Shown here piece after piece: positions 1-8,483 of a DNA stretch of 64,000 nucleotides (positions are counted from its first letter, which is position 1; each line of letters begins with the position of its first letter). The DNA comes from Chitinophagaceae bacterium (GTDB lineage: Bacteria; Bacteroidota; Bacteroidia; Chitinophagales; Chitinophagaceae): contig JADKKA010000001.1 in assembly GCA_016720745.1 (NCBI GenBank), forward strand, positions 372,001 to 436,000, read 5' to 3'. The translations under genes and the position numbers were made by a program. The notes under the pieces were generated by a model. The model did not search any database, was not told where the DNA came from, and saw nothing but the letters and a program-made list of their open reading frames with translations.

Positions 1-962
1 CCGGCACAGGAAATAACTATATTTTTGATTCTGACTCTACCGATGCCTTCATATTTGCCTGTATCCCCGTATTGATTTTTTATACGGCATTACTCATCCG
101 CAGTAGCAAGGAAGAAAGACCCGCCATGGGTGCCATGCTCTCCATCTTTGCGGTGGTTATTTTATTCTGGGCTATTTTCAAACAGAATGGTTCTGCCTTA
201 AATACCTGGGCCAGTCGTTATACCGACCGCGAAGTGCAAGGGGTTTTAGGAAATGTATTTAGCAGTTTAAAGCAAACTGATAAAGCGGTCAACACTACCT
301 ACAAACTGGATTCTGTTGTTAAAACCGATCACCAGTTCCGCAAAGTAAAAGTGGATGGCAAAGAAGTAAAAGAACTGGGCTACCCCTCTTATTTTAAAAA
401 TATTCCTCCTGAAAAATTACCCAAAGAAGGAGAAACTGTAAATGCCTGGCTACCCAGCCTGAGTCAATCTATCAATCCTTTCTGGGTCATTGCCCTCACA
501 CCACTGATCGTGGCATTATTTACCTGGCTCCGCCGAAAAGGAAAAGAACCGAGTACTCCCACTAAGATCGCTTTCGGATTATTAATCTCTGCTTTATCGG
601 TGCTGGTAATGGTTGCTGCTGTAAAAGCGGGTAATAACGGTGCCGAAAAGGTAAGCGTCTGGTGGCTGATTGGCAGTTATGGTGTGATAACGATCGGAGA
701 GCTTTTCCTGAGCCCGATGGGATTATCGCTAGTTTCTAAATTAAGTCCGGTCCGTATCACTTCATTGATGATGGGTGGCTGGTTTCTCTCTACATCTATT
801 GGCAACAAACTCAGTGGGATCCTGGCCAGTAAATGGGACCAGTACGAAAATAAAGCCAGCTATTTCTGGCTGAATTTTATTTTACTGGGTGCCGCTGCTG
901 TTTTACTCTTTGTGCTTTTAAAGTGGCTGAATAAAGTGATGAGGGAGAAGGGAGTGAATTGA
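1..962 (+). CDS. POT-family proton-dependent peptide transporter, C-terminal part (5' end outside window)
   Basis: The reading frame is open from the left edge (first full codon at base 3) to TGA at 960-962, giving about 319 residues of a larger protein. Near the start lies FWAIFKQNGSALNTWA, which resembles the conserved POT/PTR helix motif (FW..F.Q.GS). Several hydrophobic helices follow, ending in a short basic tail (MREKGVN). POT proteins are inner-membrane major-facilitator carriers that import di- and tripeptides with protons. An insert of roughly 80 mostly polar residues between helices is common in Bacteroidota members. The next gene downstream is another peptide-transporter family (OPT). 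The stop codon lies inside an 18-bp repeat shared with the end of birA. Family assignment is firm; substrate is inferred. Confidence 0.88.
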   Translation, partial: GTGNNYIFDSDSTDAFIFACIPVLIFYTALLIRSSKEERPAMGAMLSIFAVVILFWAIFKQNGSALNTWASRYTDREVQGVLGNVFSSLKQTDKAVNTTYKLDSVVKTDHQFRKVKVDGKEVKELGYPSYFKNIPPEKLPKEGETVNAWLPSLSQSINPFWVIALTPLIVALFTWLRRKGKEPSTPTKIAFGLLISALSVLVMVAAVKAGNNGAEKVSVWWLIGSYGVITIGELFLSPMGLSLVSKLSPVRITSLMMGGWFLSTSIGNKLSGILASKWDQYENKASYFWLNFILLGAAAVLLFVLLKWLNKVMREKGVN

Positions 963-1102
963 GTCGGGAGTATGGAGTCTAGAGTCATGAGTCAAGAGTC
1001 ATGAGTCGGCGTTCGCTATCAGTGGATCCAATCGGTTTGTAGTAGTCCATCTTCCGGTCTTTCTGACTTCCCGACTTCCCGACTTCCGGTCTTTCGGCCT
1101 TC
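954..1102. repeat. Short AGTC/GACTTCC repeat block after the POT gene
   Basis: Directly after the stop codon come several units of the type GAGTCATGAGTCAAGAGTC (about 961-1009). Further on are tandem 8-mers GACTTCCC (1065-1088) and two copies of CTTCCGGTCTTT (1051-1062 and 1083-1094). No coding signal is convincing here. Similar AGTC strings recur after birA (28.8 kb) and after the small basic protein (60.35 kb), so this is a dispersed intergenic repeat family. The first 18 bases (954-971) are identical to 28786-28803. Confidence 0.75.
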
Positions 1103-1142
1103 CCCCATTTTCCTTATCTTACCAATACAAAACCTAACTGCT

Positions 1143-3191
1143 ATGGCGGAACAAAAAGAGTTTAAGCCCTTTGTAGCTCCTGAGACAAAAATGAAGGAGC
1201 TGACCGTAAAATCTATTCTTCTCGGTTGCCTCTTCGGTGTCATCTTTGGTGCTGCCACCGTTTACCTGGCCTTAAAAGCAGGACTTACCGTTTCCGCTTC
1301 CATCCCTATTGCCGTTATTGCCATCACACTTGGCAGAAGATTCTTCAAGACAACCATCCTTGAAAATAATATTATTCAAACAGCAGGGTCAGCCGGAGAA
1401 AGTATTGCTGCCGGTGTTTCCTTTACCCTGCCCGGCTTCCTATTTCTGACTTCCAAGGACAGCGCAGAGTATTTTAATTATATGACGATCCTGATTCTCG
1501 CAATTGTGGGTGGACTGCTGGGTACCTTACTCATGATTCCGCTCAGAAAAGCACTGATCGTTAATGAACACGACAATCTTCCATATCCTGAAGGAACGGC
1601 CTGTGCCGATGTATTGAAAGCAGGTGAAAAAGGTGGTGACTTTGCTAAAACAGCATTCTGGGGATTGGGCATCGCATTGTTATATGCTACCCTTCAAAAA
1701 GTTTTTCATTTTATTGCCGAAGTACCTTATAAAATCTCAGCGCAAACCAATAAGTTTTTCCCCTCTGCAAAAATCAGCGGAGAAATCACACCTGAGTACC
1801 TGGGTGTGGGTTATATCATTGGTCCCCGTATTGCCGGTGTACTGGTTGCCGGTGGTGTACTGAGCTGGTTTGTATTAATCCCTTTATTGGCCACCATTAT
1901 TGACCCCAACCTGATTGCCTCACAATTACACAAGCTGGGATACCTCGCTGATATAACCAAAGCTGGTGGTAAGGGCGGATGGGATCCGGTAGCCCATACT
2001 TTTAACGATTATTCTGCGGCCATTTACTATGCCTATATCCGGCAAATCGGTGCCGGAGCTGTTACGGCTGGCGGTATCATTACCCTGATCAAAACTTTAC
2101 CCACCATCGTGAAGTCAGTGAAATCAAGTATTAAAACACTGAAACTATCAAAGGAAAATGCGGGTGCTGTATTAAGAACAGAAAAAGATTTAAACCTGAA
2201 AGTAGTAGGATTTGGCAGCATTGGGCTGGTAGCATTAATTGCATTGCTTCCACAGGTACCGGGTGATGGATTCGGACAAAAATTACTGATCGGTATCCTG
2301 GTTGTTTTATTTGGTGCCTTATTCGTTACAGTTTCTTCCAGGATTGTAGGATTAATCGGTTCATCGAATAATCCGATCAGTGGGATGACCATTGCGACAA
2401 TCATGGGCACCAGTCTGATATTTTTGAGTGTGGGATGGTCGGGACCCTCCTATGAGCCACTCGTGCTGGTGGTAGGTGGAATGATCTGTATCGCAGCAGC
2501 GAATGCAGGTGCTACTTCGCAGGACTTAAAGACCGGCTACCTGGTAGGCGCTACCCCGCGTAACCAGCAAATCGCCTTATTTGTTGGTGCCATCGTTTCA
2601 TCAATTGTAATCGGCTTAACCATCCAGGTGTTGAATAACCCCAGCACTGAAATGATCCAGCAGGGAATAACCAACGCCATTGGAACAGAAAAATTCCCGG
2701 CACCTCAGGCCACATTACTGGCTACATTAGATAAAGGCATACAGGCAAAAGACCTCGATTGGCAATTCATTTTTGTGGGCGTTTTTCTGGCCATCGTGAT
2801 GGAGCTCTGTAATATCAAATCCCTCAGTTTTGCAGTAGGCACTTACCTGCCCCTTTCTACCACATTACCCATTTTTATTGGCGGTATGGTAAAAGCACTG
2901 GTTGACAGAAGAGAGAAAAAACTCAATATTCATAAAACACCGGAAGAAGAAGAACTGGGCAAGGGCAATCTTTTTGCCACCGGATTGGTGGCAGGAGGTG
3001 CACTCGCAGGAGTCATTATTGCATTTATAGGTGCCTCATCGGGTGGAGAAAAATTCCTGACCAATGTCAGTCTGGAACATTCTCTTTCCGGCAACAGCGG
3101 ACTTGGAGAGAGCGGATACTTCCTGTTGGGAACCCTTTTCTTTGCTGCACTGGCATTCATTCTTTACAGGATTGCGGCCAGTAAAAAATAA
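1143..3191 (+). CDS. OPT family oligopeptide transporter
   Basis: A 682-residue polytopic membrane protein with many hydrophobic helices. The segment LPYPEGTACADVLKAGE near residue 146 matches the OPT signature, SSNNPISGMT lies near residue 406 and ATSQDLKTGYLVGATPR near residue 456. OPT proteins import oligopeptides, or metal chelates in some clades, across the inner membrane using the proton gradient. Length is normal for the bacterial branch. The ATG at 1143 is followed by a polar N-terminus (MAEQKEFKPF) before the first helix. The next gene starts 7 bases after the stop, so the two are probably cotranscribed. Substrate cannot be told from sequence. Confidence 0.93.
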   Translation: MAEQKEFKPFVAPETKMKELTVKSILLGCLFGVIFGAATVYLALKAGLTVSASIPIAVIAITLGRRFFKTTILENNIIQTAGSAGESIAAGVSFTLPGFLFLTSKDSAEYFNYMTILILAIVGGLLGTLLMIPLRKALIVNEHDNLPYPEGTACADVLKAGEKGGDFAKTAFWGLGIALLYATLQKVFHFIAEVPYKISAQTNKFFPSAKISGEITPEYLGVGYIIGPRIAGVLVAGGVLSWFVLIPLLATIIDPNLIASQLHKLGYLADITKAGGKGGWDPVAHTFNDYSAAIYYAYIRQIGAGAVTAGGIITLIKTLPTIVKSVKSSIKTLKLSKENAGAVLRTEKDLNLKVVGFGSIGLVALIALLPQVPGDGFGQKLLIGILVVLFGALFVTVSSRIVGLIGSSNNPISGMTIATIMGTSLIFLSVGWSGPSYEPLVLVVGGMICIAAANAGATSQDLKTGYLVGATPRNQQIALFVGAIVSSIVIGLTIQVLNNPSTEMIQQGITNAIGTEKFPAPQATLLATLDKGIQAKDLDWQFIFVGVFLAIVMELCNIKSLSFAVGTYLPLSTTLPIFIGGMVKALVDRREKKLNIHKTPEEEELGKGNLFATGLVAGGALAGVIIAFIGASSGGEKFLTNVSLEHSLSGNSGLGESGYFLLGTLFFAALAFILYRIAASKK

Positions 3192-3198
3192 ACCGCTG

Positions 3199-4194
3199 AT
3201 GAAGCAAAGACTAAGTATCCTGTTTATACTGCTGTTAGTCCCTGCCCTGCTTTTCCCCTGTGGCAATAGCTACCGCAGTAATGCTCATACCACCGAGTAT
3301 CTGAAAGATAATCAGCTCGCCTCTTTCCGCTTCCGGAAAGGGTTCGATCAGTCGGTTCTTTTACAGGAATTCTACAGACTCAGCGATGCCATCAGCAATA
3401 AACTGAATCTGTTTGAAAATCAAAACGACAAGGCCCTGGCCAGTCTGAGGATGGGCAAAACAGAAGAGGCGATCGCTATACTGGAGCAACTGAATAAAGA
3501 GAAACCCAACGAATACAAAGTGATCGCCAACCTGGGCACCGCTTACGAACTGGCCGGCCGCAACAAAGAAGCCCTGCAATATATCCGACGGGCCATGCAG
3601 CTGAACAGCCAATCGCACCAGGGCAGCGAATGGTTCCATATCCAGGTGCTGGAAGCCAAACTACAGAACAAACCTGCCAATTGGTGGATCAACCATCCGG
3701 TGCTTCATTTCGATCAACTGCAAAAAGATGAAGAAACCATCATCAGCGATGTTGTATACCAGCTCAAAGAAAGATTGCCCTTTACGCCACGACCCGATTT
3801 GATGATGGCCGCTATTTTGCGTGATGCAGCAGCCTATATCAGGAAGCAAAAAAAATGGCAACAGGAATGGGTACTACTGCGCATCGGAGCAGAATATGAT
3901 ACCGATAAAAAACTTTCACTGGATACCCTTATCGAGACAGTTGAAACCAGACTGAAAGCAGAAAACATGCCCATTCCCGATTTGGCCACTCATTTCGGAA
4001 ACGAAGATGATTTGCTGAAAAAAGGAAAAGACCTGCTGGAAAAAGGAATAGAATTAGTGAATGGCGAAAAAGAAAAACATGCGGACAAGGAAGCTGTGTC
4101 CGGCAATGAACAAAACAAGCTGTGGATCCTGATCCTTGCAGGTGCTCTGCTGGCAGGAGCCGGATTGTATTTTGGCTTCCGGAAAAAGCAATAA
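3199..4194 (+). CDS. Exported TPR protein with C-terminal membrane anchor
   Basis: 331 residues from the ATG at 3199, chosen because it begins a clear signal sequence (MKQRLSILFILLLVPALLFP) just after the OPT stop; the frame stays open further upstream but overlaps the OPT gene. Residues of about 75-125 form one or two TPR-like helix pairs (MGKTEEAIAILEQLNKEKPN and the following repeat). A stretch rich in Lys and Glu precedes a final hydrophobic helix (LWILILAGALLAGAGLYFGF) and a basic end (RKKQ). The likely topology is a periplasmic TPR domain tethered to the inner membrane. Its operon partner is the OPT transporter, so an accessory role in transport is possible but is inference. No named family recognised. 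Confidence 0.8.
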   Translation: MKQRLSILFILLLVPALLFPCGNSYRSNAHTTEYLKDNQLASFRFRKGFDQSVLLQEFYRLSDAISNKLNLFENQNDKALASLRMGKTEEAIAILEQLNKEKPNEYKVIANLGTAYELAGRNKEALQYIRRAMQLNSQSHQGSEWFHIQVLEAKLQNKPANWWINHPVLHFDQLQKDEETIISDVVYQLKERLPFTPRPDLMMAAILRDAAAYIRKQKKWQQEWVLLRIGAEYDTDKKLSLDTLIETVETRLKAENMPIPDLATHFGNEDDLLKKGKDLLEKGIELVNGEKEKHADKEAVSGNEQNKLWILILAGALLAGAGLYFGFRKKQ

Positions 4195-4199
4195 ACCCG

Positions 4200-5408
4200 T
4201 CAGATAAAATTCAGGTAATCGTATTGTTTGGTCAGGATCGACCGGTCATCTGCATTCAGCCATTTCTTTAATACCGTGGCATAGGCATTCTTGAAATCCA
4301 CTTTGAATTTTAAATCGCCTTCATCCAGATTGCCCAGGTCGGGCATTTCATTGATCAGACCTTTCTGTTTCAAGCCGCCACTGATAAAGAACATATTATT
4401 GGCCGTTCCATGATCCGTACCATTGCTGGCATTTTGTGCCACCCTTCTGCCAAATTCAGAAAAAGTAAAGAAAAGCACATCATTGAAACGGTTGTTCTGC
4501 TTCAGGTCTTTTACAAAGGCTTTTAACGCATCATTCATTTCCGTAAACAAGCGTTGCTGCTGATTATCCTGGTTGATATGGGTATCAAAACTTCCCAGTG
4601 AAACATAATATACCTTGGTATTGATCTCTGAATAAATCAGGGAAGCCACTGTTTTCAGGCTGTTTCCCAAACCGGTACTGGGATAACTGGCATTGGTCGG
4701 ATGCATTTTGCTTTGCTGGAAAATATAATCAGCACTGGATAAAGTCTCCGCCATTGTTTTATACAGGTAATCAACGGGCTGGTCACCTGCAGGATGGTTT
4801 GCGGCTTTGTGATTCTTCATCACATCCCGGAAGAATTTTTCATTAGCAGTACCATACAAACGACGGGGATCTTTTACTGCAATTCCCTTGAGCTGCTCTC
4901 CTTTGAGGGAAAGACTCAGGATATCATCCAGCTCAATGGCCTGGGTGGGTTTGTCACAACCTTTGCACTGTGCATCGAGATAGCGGCCTACCCAGCCGGT
5001 GGTCCAGTAATCGGTAGACTGACTCGCAGTATGCCAGATATCCATGCTGCGAAAATGCGAACGATCAGGATTGGGATAACCTACATTGTTCAGGATAGAC
5101 AAACTGCCATCATCAAATAATTCTTTAAAGCCTGTTAATGCCGGGTGAATTCCCACTTCATCGGTTAGCGTAAGCGCCTTTGATTTCTCAATCCCCAGTT
5201 TGGGCCTGGCTTTATAATACAAATCATTGCGCACCGGGATCACGGTATTCAATCCATCATTCCCTCCGCTTAACTGGAGAACAACGACTACTTTATTACC
5301 GGGAGGAACCATGGCCTTTCCTTCAAATGCCTTCAGAAACTTGGGCACCATCATTGAAGCGGTGGCCAGCGATCCTACCTGGATGAATTCTTTACGCCTG
5401 ATATACAT
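4200..5408 (-). CDS. DUF1501 domain protein, Tat-exported
   Basis: 402 residues. The N-terminus MYIRRKEFIQVGSLATASMM carries a twin-arginine signal (RRKEF at residues 4-8), followed by the start of a sulfatase/alkaline-phosphatase-like fold (VVVLQLSGGNDGLNTVIP). Other recognisable blocks are HPALTGFKELFDDGSLSILN, DRSHFRSMDIWHTA, LGSFDTHINQ, FSEFGRRVAQNASNGTDHGT. DUF1501 proteins are exported, of unproven enzymatic function, and almost always encoded beside a DUF1800 protein; that partner lies directly upstream here, 70 bases away, on the same strand. The ATG at 5408 is the only start that keeps the signal. Function beyond the family name is unknown. Confidence 0.9.
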   Translation of the reverse strand: MYIRRKEFIQVGSLATASMMVPKFLKAFEGKAMVPPGNKVVVVLQLSGGNDGLNTVIPVRNDLYYKARPKLGIEKSKALTLTDEVGIHPALTGFKELFDDGSLSILNNVGYPNPDRSHFRSMDIWHTASQSTDYWTTGWVGRYLDAQCKGCDKPTQAIELDDILSLSLKGEQLKGIAVKDPRRLYGTANEKFFRDVMKNHKAANHPAGDQPVDYLYKTMAETLSSADYIFQQSKMHPTNASYPSTGLGNSLKTVASLIYSEINTKVYYVSLGSFDTHINQDNQQQRLFTEMNDALKAFVKDLKQNNRFNDVLFFTFSEFGRRVAQNASNGTDHGTANNMFFISGGLKQKGLINEMPDLGNLDEGDLKFKVDFKNAYATVLKKWLNADDRSILTKQYDYLNFI

Positions 5409-5441
5409 TTACAATAATTTTTATCTTTTTAGATCTTCTCC

Positions 5442-5469
5442 CGTCTGACGTTTAACGTCTGACGTTTAA
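5442..5469. repeat. Two tandem copies of a 14-bp repeat
   Basis: CGTCTGACGTTTAA occurs twice in direct succession (5442-5455 and 5456-5469) in the 70-bp gap between the DUF1800 and DUF1501 genes. The units can also pair with each other as imperfect dyads (CGTCTGACG). It could affect readthrough between the two genes or simply be a small intergenic repeat. Confidence 0.8.
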
Positions 5470-5478
5470 TGTTCTCAC

Positions 5479-6969
5479 CTAACAAAGCTGATACTCCGGT
5501 GTACTCATGATCTGCAAAGTGGCTGTCTTAATAAAATTCTCCCGGCCGGACTGATCGGAATGCTGTTTAATCACTTCCGTGCCCACCTGGCTTTTCACCT
5601 GCAGCAGATTGGCCGAAATGCTCGCTTCCAGGTTTTCTCTTGGAACTGATTCATAATATTTCACATAGGGCTTCCAGTCTACATCAGCATTGATCTGCTG
5701 ACGCTTTCCTCCATTTCCCATTGCATTTTGCTTGCTTCCCTGTTTTTTGGCCATCTCCATCGCGGGTTCCCCATCCTTACGACCCATCATGGCGTCGTCA
5801 TCATCTTTCGGACTGATATTCATTTGATCGGTATCATTGATCAGCAGAGGTATCCTCATCCGCATCATCAGGCTGCTGCTGTCGATCCAGTTTCGGCCAC
5901 CGGGCCAGCCGGCAACATTGGGCGGATAAAACAATTGTTGTCCCAGCACCCGCTGCAAAAGAATCAGTGAATCCTCGCTTTCCAGTTTCATGGGCAGCAT
6001 CCGCTGGATTCCTACCATCAGTTCTACGGGTGATTTAATCAGGGCACCGATATTTTTATCCTCATAGAACCAGTCGCTCGTGAAAATATCTTCCATCAGC
6101 GGCGCGATCTCATAATTGTTTTTGAAAAAGCGATCGGCCAGCCAGTCGATTTTATCGTTATCCGGTTTTTCATTCACAAAAAAGCGATAGATCTTTTGAG
6201 TAATGTAGCGGGCTGTTTGTTTCTCCTGCAATAAAATATCCAGCACTTCTCCCCCGTCAAAATTGCCTGTACGACCCAATACGGTCTTGCTGCCAAAGTC
6301 GTGCTGGAATCTGCGAAATACAAATTCACCTTTCATATTGGCGCTCCAGCCTGTAAATGCTCTGGCCGCTTCTTTGATATCGTTTTCGGTATAATTGCCA
6401 CGGCCGAGGGTAAAGAGTTCCATTACTTCCCTGGCAAAATTCTCATTGGGGTGGTCCTTGCGGTTTTGCTGGTTATTGAGAAAGTTCAGCATCGCAGCTG
6501 TCTGGGATACTTCTTTGAGCATGGTACCGAAATTGCCCAATGCATTTCTTCTCAGCACATCCAGCAATCCCTGCTGGTAAAAAATATTGATATTCCGGCA
6601 GGCAAAATGTCCATGCCAGAAAAAAGCCATTTTCTCTCTTAACTGAGAAGCGCTGTTCACCATATTGTGGAGCCAGAACAAATTCAGGTTGCGAACTCCT
6701 TCCCGGTTCTTTTGCTGCACCTTCTTACGATCTTCAATGTCCATTTCCTTTTTCTTTTGACGACCGGTTTCCTCAATTCCCATCAGCAGGCCTTTGAGGT
6801 AATCATCCGCTACATCAATGAATTCAGGCTTTTTGTCCGAGGCTTTGACCAGGGCTTTATAGAACTGTTTGGGCGTGAATTTGGACAGATCCGGAAGTTG
6901 TTCCACTGCGGGGCCGAAACCGGCACGCCACATCAAATGCTGGTTCTTCAACTGGTTACTCAATGACAT
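5479..6969 (-). CDS. DUF1800 domain protein
   Basis: 496 residues starting MSLSNQLKNQHLMWRAGFGP. Blocks typical of DUF1800 are LREKMAFFWHGHFAC (about residue 110), NENFAREVMELFTLGRGNY (about residue 180) and the following EAARAFTGWS. Near the C-terminus is a Met/Asp/Lys-rich insert (DDDDAMMGRKDGEPAMEMAKK). No clear signal peptide is visible, which contrasts with its Tat-exported DUF1501 partner; it may be carried out with the partner or stay inside. It is first in a two-gene unit with DUF1501. The AlkB-like gene is divergent. The biochemical role of the pair is not established. Confidence 0.9.
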   Translation of the reverse strand: MSLSNQLKNQHLMWRAGFGPAVEQLPDLSKFTPKQFYKALVKASDKKPEFIDVADDYLKGLLMGIEETGRQKKKEMDIEDRKKVQQKNREGVRNLNLFWLHNMVNSASQLREKMAFFWHGHFACRNINIFYQQGLLDVLRRNALGNFGTMLKEVSQTAAMLNFLNNQQNRKDHPNENFAREVMELFTLGRGNYTENDIKEAARAFTGWSANMKGEFVFRRFQHDFGSKTVLGRTGNFDGGEVLDILLQEKQTARYITQKIYRFFVNEKPDNDKIDWLADRFFKNNYEIAPLMEDIFTSDWFYEDKNIGALIKSPVELMVGIQRMLPMKLESEDSLILLQRVLGQQLFYPPNVAGWPGGRNWIDSSSLMMRMRIPLLINDTDQMNISPKDDDDAMMGRKDGEPAMEMAKKQGSKQNAMGNGGKRQQINADVDWKPYVKYYESVPRENLEASISANLLQVKSQVGTEVIKQHSDQSGRENFIKTATLQIMSTPEYQLC

Positions 6970-7068
6970 GAAGCTTCATTTAAAGGTTGAGACTGACTGG
7001 GAAGGAATTAGTTTAAAAACCGGGCCATAATACAGACGTAAAACGTTAAAAAACCCTGCTTTATTTTC

Positions 7069-7076
7069 TACATTTG
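7069..7076 (+). promoter_or_regulatory. Candidate -7 box before the AlkB-like gene
   Basis: TACATTTG is an exact match to the Bacteroidota -7 consensus TAnnTTTG. Its end is 13 bases before the ATG at 7090, so the 5' leader would be only a few bases long. The -33 region (GTTA/TTAA around 7044-7049) matches TTTG poorly. Confidence 0.4.
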
Positions 7077-7089
7077 AAAGAGAATCGAT

Positions 7090-8148
7090 ATGCGAATCAG
7101 GGCTTTTAAATATATCATCCCCTTTATCTTCTTTGCGGGAGCGATCCATTCCTTTAACAGCAGGGGCTGGACGATATGGATTCCGATGATGATAGCCTGG
7201 ATCCTCATTCCTTTGCTGGAACTGTTGTTACAACCTGATCCTGCCAACATGGATGCAGCAGAAGAGGAACTGGCCAGAAAGAATCCTGTATATGATCTTT
7301 TTTTATATATCATCGTGATCCTGCAGTACACCGCCCTTTATTTTTACCTGAGCGGGATGAAAGAGGATCTGCTCAGCTGGCAGGATGCATTGGGCAGAAC
7401 AGCCGTGATGGGTTTATTATGTGGCACATTTGGTATCAATGTGGGACATGAACTGGGTCACCGGATCAACCCATGGGAACAATCCCTGGCCAAGGCGCTC
7501 TTATTGACTTCGCTGTATATGCATTTTTTTACTGAGCACAATAAAGGCCACCATAAAAGAGTGGCCACTCCTGATGATCCCAGCAGTGCCCGGTATAATG
7601 AACCGCTCTATCTTTTTTTCTTCCGCACCATAATTTTCAGCTATACCAGTGCCTGGCATATTGCCAATGCTGAAACCAGGAAAAAGGGCAAAGCAGTCTT
7701 TTCACTTTACAATGAAATGATACAGTTTACCCTGATACAAGCGGCATTCCTGCTGCTGATTTATGTCGGGTTCGGGCCACAGGTATTACTCTATTTCCTG
7801 GCAGCAGCCCTGATCGGTATCCTGCTGCTGGAAACAGTAAATTATATAGAACATTACGGATTGCAGCGTAAAGCAACCGGGGATGGGAAGTATGAGCGGG
7901 CCATGCCTGCCCATAGCTGGAACAGTGACCATGTATTGGGGCGGATTTTTTTATTTGAGCTCAGCCGGCACAGCGATCATCATTATATGGCCAGCCGCAA
8001 ATACCAGGTGCTCCGTCACCATGATGATGCTCCGCAAATGCCCACGGGTTATCCGGGCATGATGCTGCTGTCACTGGTACCACCCGCCTGGTTTTATGTG
8101 ATGAACCGAAGGATTAAAAAAATACATGCCACTACTTCTCTGCATTAG
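7090..8148 (+). CDS. AlkB-like membrane diiron hydroxylase (alkane 1-monooxygenase family)
   Basis: 352 residues with paired hydrophobic helices. The histidine clusters of the AlkB branch of membrane diiron enzymes are all visible: HELGHR at residue 120, HNKGHHKR at residue 150, NYIEHYG with His near 255, and RHSDHHY near 294. The HYG segment distinguishes AlkB/XylM-type enzymes from acyl desaturases. The family hydroxylates terminal carbons of alkanes or other hydrophobic substrates in the inner membrane and takes electrons from rubredoxin; no rubredoxin gene lies nearby. The 3' end overlaps a convergent cytochrome c gene by 17 bases. The ATG at 7090 follows a good -7 box. In Bacteroidota the substrate is not established and need not be an alkane. 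Confidence 0.88.
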   Translation: MRIRAFKYIIPFIFFAGAIHSFNSRGWTIWIPMMIAWILIPLLELLLQPDPANMDAAEEELARKNPVYDLFLYIIVILQYTALYFYLSGMKEDLLSWQDALGRTAVMGLLCGTFGINVGHELGHRINPWEQSLAKALLLTSLYMHFFTEHNKGHHKRVATPDDPSSARYNEPLYLFFFRTIIFSYTSAWHIANAETRKKGKAVFSLYNEMIQFTLIQAAFLLLIYVGFGPQVLLYFLAAALIGILLLETVNYIEHYGLQRKATGDGKYERAMPAHSWNSDHVLGRIFLFELSRHSDHHYMASRKYQVLRHHDDAPQMPTGYPGMMLLSLVPPAWFYVMNRRIKKIHATTSLH

Positions 8149-8449
8149 CCAGTACATAGGCCCGCACATGCAGGGCTTCTTCATTATCGAAACGGGAACG
8201 GGGAAACATCAGGGGAAGGATATCATCCCATTTTTTTGCTGAAAACTGTTTGGGTTCAGGTAAACCATGGCAACGACCGCATCTGGCAGTAAACAAGCGA
8301 TTACCCAACAAAGTATCAGGGGCTACCGTTGCTTTTGGTGGATAGATGAATTCCGTTTTACGGGGTAATTCAGCTTCCCTGCCCGTTATAACCGGCACGG
8401 CCTTCTTCTGACAGGAAAAAAGTAATACAATCAGCCAGCATTTTTTCAT
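8132..8449 (-). CDS. Small monohaem cytochrome c lipoprotein
   Basis: 105 residues. MKKCWLIVLLFSCQKK is a short lipoprotein signal with a likely acylated Cys13. The haem attachment motif CGRCH is at residues 57-61, preceded by LLGNRLFTAR, the usual first helix of a class I cytochrome c. A C-terminal helix (EEALHVRAYVLANAEK) completes a minimal fold, and a Met in LPLMFPRSRF may be the distal ligand. It would be a membrane-anchored periplasmic electron carrier. Its stop lies inside the 3' end of the convergent AlkB-like gene. No oxidase or reductase gene sits beside it, so its redox partner is unknown. Confidence 0.82.
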   Translation of the reverse strand: MKKCWLIVLLFSCQKKAVPVITGREAELPRKTEFIYPPKATVAPDTLLGNRLFTARCGRCHGLPEPKQFSAKKWDDILPLMFPRSRFDNEEALHVRAYVLANAEK

Positions 8450-8483
8450 GCTAATGAGACTCTGGTAAATCCTTTTCGTTTAT

